A stretch of 8,858 nt of DNA from Butyrivibrio sp. (lineage in GTDB: Bacteria; Bacillota_A; Clostridia; Lachnospirales; Lachnospiraceae), in NCBI RefSeq assembly GCF_024699075.1, contig NZ_JAILQF010000221.1:1-8858 (forward strand), given 5' to 3'. This document shows positions 1-5,583 of the stretch, piece by piece; the first letter of the stretch is position 1, and every line of letters begins with the position of its first letter. A program made the translations under genes and the position numbers. The notes beneath the pieces are model-generated. The model was given only the letters and a program-made list of their open reading frames with translations, was not told where the DNA came from and made no database searches.

Positions 1-438
1 ATATTCTCTGTAAATATCATCACGACCTCCGGCAACCAAATGCGCATCAGGAAGTGCCAAACACATCATATCCACAGGAGTATTTTCGCTTAACACTCTG
101 GCTATAAGACTTCCAAGTCCGCCATATACCGAGTGTTCTTCACAGGTAACGATCAATCTGCATTTATTGGCTACCTCCAAAACCGTATTCTCATCCAACG
201 GCTTAATGCAATACATATCCACTACAGTAGCCTCAATTCCACTTTCCCTCAGTATATTGGCTGCGTTCACTGCATTGGGAACCAGATCGCCGCAGGTTAT
301 GATAGCTACATCCCGACCTTCTGACAGGATTTCAGCCTTGTCCATCACAAAGCTCATATCTTCTGCATAGACATCCTCAATAGCTCCTCTTCTAAGGCGT
401 ATATACGCGGGTTTATCGTCTTTTACAAGATTTTCCAT
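1..438 (-). pseudogene. Transketolase C-terminal subunit, 5'-truncated fragment
   Basis: The minus-strand frame encodes 146 residues and runs off the window edge close to the family's natural C-terminus (its last residues read AGGRDDIYREY). It matches the C-terminal half of split transketolases: the motif KPAYIRLRRG that links the pyrimidine-binding domain to the C-terminal domain, then ITCGDLV, IKPLDE and EEHSVYGGLGS. Split C-terminal subunits are normally about 310 residues, so some 150 N-terminal residues are missing, including the thiamine-diphosphate pyrimidine-binding domain with its catalytic Glu. Upstream, the frame continues only about ten codons (GLWEVR) to a stop at 472-474, and those codons lie in a repeat shared with 4214-4282. 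The ATG at 438 has no convincing ribosome binding site. I infer a non-functional remnant left by a rearrangement near 440-450; the domain assignment is firm. Confidence 0.85.
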
Positions 439-443
439 CAGCC

Positions 444-514
444 TTACTTCCCATAGCCCATAATAAAACAACTATATTAAGTGCCAAAACTGCTTTAGAT
501 ATTTTTCTTCTCCT
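444..514 (-). pseudogene. Decayed copy of the 25-aa hydrophobic peptide gene
   Basis: This stretch aligns with 4214-4282 over about 70 bp with roughly ten differences and a one-base gap. It keeps the Shine-Dalgarno AGGAG (510-514) and the coding of KAVLAL and LLWAMGS. The codon matching the ATG of the intact copy is ATA (500-502), and the second residue is Ser instead of Phe. The reading frame then passes the normal stop and runs into the transketolase fragment out of frame, ending at a TAA near 415. Loss of the start codon and of the native C-terminus argues for a dead copy. The retained hydrophobic core suggests the ancestor was a real coding sequence. Confidence 0.6.
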
Positions 515-531
515 AGCTGTGTGATCATGAT

Positions 532-603
532 TCACCGCGAACCACATCCATCACTAATTACATTTTGCTTACCGTTGTTAATCAGCACTTCACTACTAAT
601 CAT
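532..603 (-). pseudogene. Short ORF (23 aa) overlapping GH43 stop; probable head of a truncated gene
   Basis: An ATG at 601-603 overlaps the GH43 stop codon in the ATGA arrangement typical of translationally coupled operon genes. It opens a 23-codon frame starting MISSEVLINNGK and ending CGSR, then TGA at 532-534. No separate ribosome binding site is visible. The composition is soluble and protein-like, and the family is not recognised. The frame stops a few bases before the repeat carrying the decayed peptide gene. The simplest reading is that a third gene followed the symporter and GH43 genes and was cut off by the rearrangement that brought in the repeat and the transketolase fragment. It could be a chance ORF. 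Confidence 0.35.
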
Positions 604-1493
604 TTTATTGTCAACATTCCATTTTCTACGCATACTTTCCAAAAAGAAGGATGCTCTTTAAATCTGTCATTAGGATAATGAAGTGCCAGAATCAAATTGC
701 CATCAAGATCAGTAAAAAACATTCCATGCCCTCCATTCTCCGGAAATAAAGGGGTCTTTTGAATTATCCAGGGGCCAAAAGCACTACCTGATTCTGATCT
801 TGCAACACCAACTGCATAGCCTTTATCACTCCAGCTGGAAAAAACCATGTATAGGTTACCATCGTTATACTTGATAAGACTTGGCCCATCACTAAAATAG
901 CAGTCGCCATCAATTCCAAATTCAGCTTTTGCAAAAGGCACTTTTCTCGCCCAAGTTACATCTTTCGGAGAAAAAAGCCTCTGAGGAGCGCTTACAGGAT
1001 ATGATAGATCTGATGATAATTCCATTATGCAGAAGTCACCATCAGCTGTTCCGCTTCCGTCCATGGCATCCTCAAAGGAATGGGAAAATATAAGATACAC
1101 CTTATCAGAATCTGTATAAATAGTTCCATCAATGCATGACCAATTGGGAGGCGTCAATCTTTCTGAATATATTTCAAACGGTCCTGTCGGAGAATCTGAT
1201 CTCAGCGTATAGACCCCTTTTTTTACCCCGGGGGCTCCAAACGTGGTTACCAAATAATAGCTTCCATTTATTTTATAGCACTCCGGCGCCCAATAACTGT
1301 CTGTTGCGAAGTAGTTCTCGGGCTTTTTGAATATCTCTATAGGGCCTTCAAAAGATTCCAAGTCATCACTCACGTAACAGTCAAAACCATATGCTTCTTC
1401 CCAACAGGTTTCACTTCGCGTACCATACAGATAATATTTCTCACCATCTACCAATACAAAAGGATCTCGGATATTCACATCTTCTCTTTTCAT
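600..1493 (-). CDS. Glycoside hydrolase family 43 protein (intracellular arabinosidase/xylosidase-like)
   Basis: A 297-residue five-bladed beta-propeller glycosidase without a signal peptide, so it probably acts in the cytoplasm on imported arabino- or xylo-oligosaccharides. Visible GH43 features are NIRDPFVLVDGEKYYLYGT with the presumed catalytic base Asp10, WAPE (68-71), SCIDGTIY with the pKa-modulating Asp122, FSDGPSLIKY (200-209), and GGHGMFF with His256. Where textbook GH43 enzymes have the general-acid Glu (EGP), this protein has Asp202 (DGP). From memory, DGP is common in a clade of short gut-bacterial GH43 proteins, so it need not mean loss of activity. I chose the ATG at 1493: a GAGG lies eight bases before it, whereas 1499 is too close to that GAGG and the longer frame to 1568 runs inside the upstream gene. 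It follows the symporter stop by 10 nt, which implies one operon. Exact substrate is unknown. Confidence 0.9.
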   Translation of the reverse strand: MKREDVNIRDPFVLVDGEKYYLYGTRSETCWEEAYGFDCYVSDDLESFEGPIEIFKKPENYFATDSYWAPECYKINGSYYLVTTFGAPGVKKGVYTLRSDSPTGPFEIYSERLTPPNWSCIDGTIYTDSDKVYLIFSHSFEDAMDGSGTADGDFCIMELSSDLSYPVSAPQRLFSPKDVTWARKVPFAKAEFGIDGDCYFSDGPSLIKYNDGNLYMVFSSWSDKGYAVGVARSESGSAFGPWIIQKTPLFPENGGHGMFFTDLDGNLILALHYPNDRFKEHPSFWKVCVENGMLTIK

Positions 1494-1503
1494 TGCCATT
1501 ACC

Positions 1504-2844
1504 TCACTTATCTGACTTTTCATCTTTAAGACGCGGTGATGGAAGACCAAAAAGAGCACATACTGCAATAGCAGCCATCAGAGCAGGAACGCCAAATCTG
1601 ACAAGTGTAATTCCGGTCACAGTTGCCTGCGGTTCCTGACCAACTGCATTTGCAATATATCCTGTCATTGCTAAAACAGCACTAAGAATACCATTTGCAA
1701 GCGCTATTCCAAGTTTATTTGAAAAGCCCTTAAGCGCAGCTATTGTTCCATTCATTATTACATTTGTCTGTAAAAAACTCTGGTCTGTAACTACTGCCAT
1801 GAGCATTGCACCATATACCATAAACATGGTGGCGAACAATGCACCAAATCCTGAAAGAATAAAGACAGCAGTAATGTTTCCTTTGAATATAATGCAGCAT
1901 ACATTGCAAGCAAGTGTCAGAATCTGTGATGCTATGAATGCCATTTTTAAACTCTTAAATAGTTTTAAGAAAAGCGGTACAAGAATAAATGGGCTGAGCA
2001 GTCCAACAAGAGATATTGTCATCATGTATTTGGAAATAAGATCCGGTCTTACAAGGCAGTACATTACATAATATACAGATGATCCCATCATTGTGTTGAA
2101 ACCTATGTAACCTGCAACCCAGATTATAACTGTCGGGACAAGACCCTTTACAGTCACAAGAAGACTTAACTGCTTAGCAAGAGGAAGATGTGTATCCTTT
2201 GACTCTGTAACGAATCTCTCCTTAGTCGTAGCAAAAAGACATAATGAAAAAATCGTCATCAGAATTCCTGAAAGGCCGACTACTATCATGTAGCCCTTTG
2301 AGGTATTCTCTCCTCCAAAGAAAGAAACCATAGAGAGTGCAAAAGAAGTTGTTATGGCTGTAAATATACCCATTATCTGTGTATAGGTGGAAATCAATTT
2401 CTGCCTCTCAGCTTCTACATTGGTTACTGCATTGATCAGAGCATTACAGGGTATCTCAAATGCAGTCCTGAGCATTCCATATAAAATGTAGAAAACAGCT
2501 GCCCATATTATTTTTCCTGTAGAAGAAAGATTCGGGCTCATGAACAGACATACAACTACAACAGTCAGGCATGCTGGTACCCATAAAAGATACGGTCTGA
2601 ACTTACCAAATCTTGTATGCGTTTTATCTGCCAGTACTCCCATTATAGGATCGTTGATTGCATCCCATATTGACGCAATTACCATTATAACGCCTGCCGC
2701 AGCCGCCGGAACACCAAACGTATCTGTGAAAAAGATCATTAGATAGGAACCAACTAATGCACCCATGATCTGATATCCGCTTCCATATGCCATTCCATAT
2801 GATAGTATCGTTGACAGATTCAGTTTTTGTTTTTGATTATCCAT
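1504..2844 (-). CDS. GPH-family (glycoside-pentoside-hexuronide) cation symporter, MFS type
   Basis: A 446-residue inner-membrane transporter with about twelve hydrophobic segments, the usual length for the MelB/XylP/YicJ group. The clearest signature is the cytoplasmic loop after helix 2: DAINDPIMGVLADKT at 61-75, followed by R78-FGKFRP. Its acidic and basic residues (Asp61, Asp65, Asp73, Arg78, Arg83) match the GPH pattern. Members import sugars or glycosides with sodium or protons. The paired GH43 enzyme points to short arabino- or xylo-oligosaccharides, but this is context, not proof. The ATG at 2844 was preferred over the longer frame to 2904 because GGGAGG lies five bases upstream and because MDNQKQKLNL is a normal family start. 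The longer extension would cover the intergenic control region. It is first gene of the operon and is divergent from the AraC gene. Confidence 0.92.
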   Translation of the reverse strand: MDNQKQKLNLSTILSYGMAYGSGYQIMGALVGSYLMIFFTDTFGVPAAAAGVIMVIASIWDAINDPIMGVLADKTHTRFGKFRPYLLWVPACLTVVVVCLFMSPNLSSTGKIIWAAVFYILYGMLRTAFEIPCNALINAVTNVEAERQKLISTYTQIMGIFTAITTSFALSMVSFFGGENTSKGYMIVVGLSGILMTIFSLCLFATTKERFVTESKDTHLPLAKQLSLLVTVKGLVPTVIIWVAGYIGFNTMMGSSVYYVMYCLVRPDLISKYMMTISLVGLLSPFILVPLFLKLFKSLKMAFIASQILTLACNVCCIIFKGNITAVFILSGFGALFATMFMVYGAMLMAVVTDQSFLQTNVIMNGTIAALKGFSNKLGIALANGILSAVLAMTGYIANAVGQEPQATVTGITLVRFGVPALMAAIAVCALFGLPSPRLKDEKSDK

Positions 2845-2877
2845 TTTTGACCTCCCAATTTCGTTGTACTTTACTTG

Positions 2878-2907
2878 TTGATTCATGTTATCATTGAATG
2901 GCATAAA
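2878..2907 (+). promoter_or_regulatory. Candidate promoter of the AraC-family gene
   Basis: TTGATT (2878-2883) and CATAAA (2902-2907) are separated by 18 bases and resemble a sigma-A promoter pointing towards the AraC-family gene. The start of transcription would fall at about 2914, just inside the inverted repeat, consistent with autorepression. The match is moderate. No equally good promoter was found for the symporter; GATAAC-like boxes without a good -35 fit an activator-dependent promoter. Confidence 0.35.
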
Positions 2908-2911
2908 AATA

Positions 2912-2939
2912 GTGACATCGTTTTATATTTTCATGACAC
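2912..2939. promoter_or_regulatory. Inverted repeat, candidate operator of the AraC-family regulator
   Basis: GTGACAT (2912-2918) and ATGACAC (2933-2939) form an inverted repeat matching at 6 of 7 positions per arm, with a 14-bp AT-rich centre. It is the most symmetrical element in the symporter/AraC intergenic gap. It lies 68-95 bases upstream of the symporter ATG, a suitable place for an activator, and 19 bases before the AraC gene ATG, where binding could repress the regulator. The role is inferred. Confidence 0.4.
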
Positions 2940-2957
2940 CTTCTCATAGGGGGAAAA

Positions 2958-4067
2958 ATGGATAACTATTCTGCATCACATGAAGAAATCTATAAATTAA
3001 ACCACATAGAACAGTACCTAAAAAAGTTTTTAGATGACTTTCCTGTATATCAGAACACTATAATTGGTCTTAAAGACGAGTCTGATTATGAATATGATAA
3101 TGTCTATACTTTAATGAAGAAGTACTGGGATAAGAGCGCAAAAAAAGAAGATTTCTTCCTGGATAAAAACGCCTATTATATCAAAGAAGATTTCTTTCTA
3201 TTACCGCAGGAAAATGTCACAATGCGGAAAAACCTGCGATATATGCCGCTACTATTGCATTCTCATCAGTTTATAGAGATTAACTATGTATTAAAGAGCT
3301 CCGGCAGCTATATGATAACTCGCTCTGGAGAGCTTGAACTTACTGATGGCGACATCATTCTTTGCCCGCCACTCTTTGATCATTGCTTTAAAGCTCATAA
3401 TGATAACAGCATTATCTTAGACTTTTTTATAAGAGTTACTACCTTTGATACTGTGTTCTTCCAATTACTTAATAAGAGCAATTATCTGTCAATTATTTTT
3501 TCTAATGCAATCTATAACACAAAAGGGAACTATATTCTATGGCACTGTAATAAAGATACTGAGCTTACCAGTCTGGTTCTTGAATCTTATAAAGAATGGT
3601 CCGAAAAGCCCAAATATAGTGAACAGATGATTGAAGCAAATGTACTCAAATTCTTCATAATTCTGATGCGCAAGCATGAAAATGAAGCTATTTTTTCTGT
3701 TCCTCAGATTAACAGCACAGATTCAGTATTTAATACTTTTCTGAATTATATGCACCTTCACTGTCAAACTGTTAATTTAACCACTCTTGCAGATCAATTT
3801 GGTTATAGCGAAAGGCAGGTTATAAGAATTCTAAAAAAGCAGTCCGGTAAGGGGTTTTCTGAATTACTACAAGATATCAGAATGAACAGAGCAATTCAAT
3901 TGTTAAAAAACCCATCTGTTAGTACTGCGCAAATAGCTCACACTTTGGGATATGGAAATGTGGCTTATTTTCAGCGAGTATTTTTTAAGACTTTTACATT
4001 CACCCCTGAGGCGTTCCGATCAAGATTGGAAAAAATAAACATTGATAAAATCCAGACTGTCGATTGA
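2958..4067 (+). CDS. AraC-family transcriptional regulator with N-terminal cupin-like sensor domain
   Basis: A 369-residue regulator. Residues 1-95 are hydrophilic and not recognised. Residues 97-165 look like the AraC ligand-binding cupin: the HSHQFIEINYVL start with His101 and His103, then GSYMI, LTDGDIILCPP and FDH. Residues 258-357 form the double helix-turn-helix DNA-binding domain: LADQFGYSERQVIRILKKQ is helix-turn-helix one, and the hallmark IAHTLGYGNVAYFQRVFFKTF is helix-turn-helix two, followed by TPEAFR. The ATG at 2958 has a GGGGG ribosome binding site five bases upstream. The gene is divergent from the symporter-GH43 operon, so it is probably the local sugar-responsive regulator, activating the operon when the transported sugar or its hydrolysis product binds the cupin. 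The target and ligand are inferred from position only. Confidence 0.9.
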   Translation: MDNYSASHEEIYKLNHIEQYLKKFLDDFPVYQNTIIGLKDESDYEYDNVYTLMKKYWDKSAKKEDFFLDKNAYYIKEDFFLLPQENVTMRKNLRYMPLLLHSHQFIEINYVLKSSGSYMITRSGELELTDGDIILCPPLFDHCFKAHNDNSIILDFFIRVTTFDTVFFQLLNKSNYLSIIFSNAIYNTKGNYILWHCNKDTELTSLVLESYKEWSEKPKYSEQMIEANVLKFFIILMRKHENEAIFSVPQINSTDSVFNTFLNYMHLHCQTVNLTTLADQFGYSERQVIRILKKQSGKGFSELLQDIRMNRAIQLLKNPSVSTAQIAHTLGYGNVAYFQRVFFKTFTFTPEAFRSRLEKINIDKIQTVD

Positions 4068-4079
4068 CAGCCTGGATTT
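4048..4079. terminator. Hairpin terminator at the end of the AraC gene, possibly bidirectional
   Basis: AAATCCAG and CTGTC (4048-4061) pair with GACAG and CTGGATTT (4066-4079) around a GATT loop, with one A/C mismatch between the two stem segments. The AraC stop codon TGA (4065-4067) lies in the loop edge. On the plus strand the tail is only TTTGTC. On the minus strand it is TTTTATC. The structure can therefore end both the AraC transcript and the minus-strand transcript carrying the small peptide gene. Confidence 0.65.
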
Positions 4080-4103
4080 GTCATGTCACAGTCATAAAAG
4101 CTT

Positions 4104-4163
4104 TTAAATCAATATTTTTATGATTGTTTTCCTTGTTCTTGCAAGATCTAGTGTATCTACCAT
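4104..4163 (-). CDS. Possible 19-aa ORF downstream of the hydrophobic peptide gene
   Basis: The ATG at 4163 follows a GAGGG at a spacing of seven bases, lies 31 nt after the peptide stop, and opens a 19-codon frame (MVDTLDLARTRK, then a short hydrophobic IIKILI end). The product would be basic and amphipathic. The same frame is open upstream through the peptide gene to a stop near 4234-4236. It may be a second micro-gene in the same transcript, the remnant of a longer gene joined at the repeat, or chance. Its better-than-random ribosome binding site is the only real support. No family is recognised. Confidence 0.25.
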   Translation of the reverse strand: MVDTLDLARTRKTIIKILI

Positions 4164-4194
4164 AAGATTGCCCTCTTTTTTAGTCCCCAACACA

Positions 4195-4272
4195 TTAGTA
4201 ATTTGAACTCGAATTACTTCCCATAGCCCACAATAATCCGACTATAATAAGTGCCAAAACTGCCTTAAACAT
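4195..4272 (-). CDS. Small hydrophobic peptide (25 aa), unrecognised
   Basis: This is a 25-codon gene with a strong AGGAG ribosome binding site (4278-4282) five bases before its ATG. The product starts with a single Lys3, has a continuous hydrophobic stretch (AVLALIIVGLLWAMG, residues 4-18) long enough to span or insert in a membrane, and ends in a polar serine/asparagine tail. A second, decayed copy lies at 444-514 and keeps the hydrophobic core, which argues that the frame was once under selection. It lies between a truncated recombinase and the terminator shared with the AraC gene. A hairpin and a weak promoter lie just upstream. Candidates are a small membrane protein, a type I toxin-like peptide, or a passenger of a mobile element. 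I do not recognise the family, and no function is claimed. Confidence 0.55.
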   Translation of the reverse strand: MFKAVLALIIVGLLWAMGSNSSSNY

Positions 4273-4282
4273 TTATTCTCCT
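4214..4282. repeat. Dispersed repeat, copy 2 (partner at 444-513)
   Basis: The two copies share about 70 bp with long identical blocks (TTACTTCCCATAGCCCA and AAGTGCCAAAACTG on the plus strand). Similarity covers the ribosome binding site and the first 19 codons of the peptide gene and stops near its C-terminus. Flanking DNA on both sides is unrelated. The copies lie in direct orientation about 3.8 kb apart, on either side of the sugar locus. Confidence 0.75.
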
Positions 4283-4292
4283 GATCCTTTTC

Positions 4293-4318
4293 TGTTCCAT
4301 CAACACTTTGATGGAACA
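4293..4318. promoter_or_regulatory. Perfect 11-bp inverted repeat upstream of the peptide gene
   Basis: TGTTCCATCAA (4293-4303) is followed by a four-base CACT loop and its perfect complement (4308-4318). It lies 10 bases before the ribosome binding site of the 25-aa peptide gene and directly follows a candidate -10 box. It has no U-rich tail on the minus strand, so it is not a typical terminator. It could be an operator overlapping the transcription start or a hairpin at the 5' end of the mRNA. The symmetry is certain and the role is not. Confidence 0.5.
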
Positions 4319-4348
4319 TATATAAGGTCATTGTTAAAGGCCCTTAAA
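4319..4348 (-). promoter_or_regulatory. Weak candidate promoter of the peptide gene
   Basis: On the minus strand, TTTAAG (4343-4348) and TATATA (4319-4324) are 18 bases apart. The -10 is fair and the -35 is poor. Transcription would start inside the adjacent 11-bp inverted repeat, which fits repression by a protein bound there. Confidence 0.25.
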
Positions 4349-4378
4349 TAAACTATCTCATCACCTATATCTGCTCTC

Positions 4379-4948
4379 CTACGGTAGGAATCTGTCTCTT
4401 ACGTTTGTTGTACTGTCTACTAATTTACTGATCTGCGCTTTTTCGAGGGGATGTTTTTTTCCTTTTGGCACCTTTAATTTGAGTCGATTTCGAGAGAATG
4501 CTTTGTTTTGGGATACGTTGTAAAGAAAATCTTTAAAATGTTTGTACCTGCCATCCACCTCTTCAAAAACACTGGTGGTAGCGGCATCACCAACCACACC
4601 CAGAAGACTGAGGTTTCGGAGATATCCAATGGCAATGGTCATATAAATATTCACGGTACGCTCAGATCTGATTGGCATCCCGGTCTCTTTCATCCCTCCA
4701 TATCTCAGCCACCTTACATAATTACTGAGAAGATAAATACTTATATCTTCTACTTGTTTACCAATATCCGAGAGGTATTCATAGAAAAACTTGAGTCCTG
4801 TGCAGTATGTGTGCCTGGTTTCCAGTGACTTACCGATGTTAGTCAGATATTTCATGTACTTCGTCACCTGATCAACCGGAGTTAAGTCATCATCAATAAG
4901 GATGTAGTTATAGGCGTTTTCGCCTATGCAGATTTTTTGTACTTTCAC
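4379..4948 (-). pseudogene. Tyrosine recombinase (Tn554 TnpA-like), N-terminal fragment
   Basis: This frame encodes 189 residues from a GTG start with the ribosome binding site AAGGCGG six bases upstream. Residues 22-125 resemble the SAM-like core-binding domain of tyrosine recombinases (SLETRHTYCTGLKFFYEYLS, then TVNIYMTIAIGYLRNL). Residues 155-188 (NRLKLKVPKGKKHPL, then LVDSTTNVRDRFL) match the linker into the catalytic domain, and the MKVQKI start recalls TnpA of the Tn554 group. The protein stops exactly where the first catalytic Arg segment (LLYETGLRIGE in relatives) should follow, so the Arg, His-x-x-Arg and Tyr active-site residues are all absent. Family members are about 350 residues or more. 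DNA after the break has no recombinase-like frame. It is therefore a truncated, catalytically dead remnant of a mobile element. Confidence 0.75.
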
Positions 4949-5006
4949 ATTAGCCGCCTTTCTGTTCGATTTGAACGTTCTTAATTAGGTATAATTATCT
5001 ATGATA

Positions 5007-5064
5007 ACGGCATAAAAAAGCCGTACATCACATACTTTTCTGTATGTTCTGTACGGTTATGTGA
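5007..5064 (-). terminator. Intrinsic terminator with competing alternative stems
   Basis: On the minus strand, CCGTACA and CATAC (5035-5056) pair with GTATG and TGTACGG (5021-5045) around an AGAAAA loop with a symmetric 3/3 internal loop. A run of six U (5014-5019) follows, as expected of a rho-independent terminator. It lies about 90 bases after the rhodanese stop and about 65 bases before the recombinase fragment start. Two further pairings compete with it: TCACATA (5058-5064) with TATGTGA (5028-5034), and ACGGC (5020-5024) with GCCGT (5007-5011). Termination of the rhodanese transcript is the plain reading; a switch is speculative. Confidence 0.65.
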
Positions 5065-5101
5065 AAGTATATATAACACAGGTTTTACGAATAGATGTTT
5101 T

Positions 5102-5129
5102 GGAAACTGCATTGCTGTATTTAGTTTCC
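5102..5129. other. Small 7-bp inverted repeat after the rhodanese gene
   Basis: GGAAACT (5102-5108) and AGTTTCC (5123-5129) are perfect complements separated by 14 bases. The element lies 21 bases after the rhodanese stop, with no U-rich tail on the minus strand. It may protect the 3' end of the mRNA or be chance. Confidence 0.25.
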
Positions 5130-5149
5130 TCTATGAGAATCTATTTCCC

Positions 5150-5560
5150 TTAATCTGTAACTATATCGCCGGTCCAGGTATTGATACCGCCAAACTCATA
5201 AATGTTTGTATAACCCATGTCTGCAAGCTTTTGTGATGCATCCTTGGATCTGTTTCCACTACGACAATAGACAAGTATTATCTGATCAAGATCAGGAAGT
5301 TCTTCCGGCTGGGTTGTTCCAATAGTTTCATTAGGGATAAGGATCGCTCCCTTAATATGACCCATATCATATTCATCCTGCCTTCTTACATCAACGATTA
5401 CATGACCATCATCAAGCTTCATCATTTCCATAGCTTTTTCCTGCGAAATCTGCATATATGTTCCCTCCATTGTGTCATCTGTCTGATTGTTATTAGCTGC
5501 TGAACATCCTGTTAAACATAAGATTGCAGCCACGATAGCGATTATCAATATTTTATTCAT
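5150..5560 (-). CDS. Rhodanese-domain lipoprotein
   Basis: A 136-residue protein. Residues 1-18 are a lipoprotein signal (short basic start, hydrophobic core, lipobox LTG-C with Cys19), so the mature protein should be tethered to the outer face of the membrane. After a polar linker, residues 36-133 form a single rhodanese domain: VIVDVRRQDEYDMGHIKGAI, then VYCRSGNRS with the persulfide-forming Cys99 in the active-site loop, and GYTNIYEFGGINTW near the end. All key rhodanese elements are present. The six-residue loop CRSGNR is the type found in single-domain sulfurtransferases such as GlpE/PspE. The ATG at 5560 has AGGAG eight bases upstream. A possible role is sulfur transfer or thiol redox work outside the cytoplasm. 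No partner gene lies nearby; the phosphatase upstream is unrelated in function. Confidence 0.92.
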   Translation of the reverse strand: MNKILIIAIVAAILCLTGCSAANNNQTDDTMEGTYMQISQEKAMEMMKLDDGHVIVDVRRQDEYDMGHIKGAILIPNETIGTTQPEELPDLDQIILVYCRSGNRSKDASQKLADMGYTNIYEFGGINTWTGDIVTD

Positions 5561-5583
5561 TTAATATACTCCTTTCTTAGCTC

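Noticed and set aside
523..535. Symmetrical TGATCATGATTCA near the decayed peptide copy, considered as an operator
   Set aside because: Too short and imperfect, and lying in rearrangement debris with no intact gene to control.
1494..1568. N-terminal extension of the GH43 frame to an ATG at 1568
   Set aside because: It lies within the end of the symporter coding region, has no ribosome binding site, and the added residues do not resemble GH43.
2845..2904. N-terminal extension of the symporter to 2904
   Set aside because: The 20 extra residues are hydrophilic, unlike the family, and a strong GGGAGG precedes the ATG at 2844.
4095..4106. 12-bp perfect palindrome TAAAAGCTTTTA
   Set aside because: Short and AT-rich, without position or tail suggestive of function; expected by chance in such DNA.
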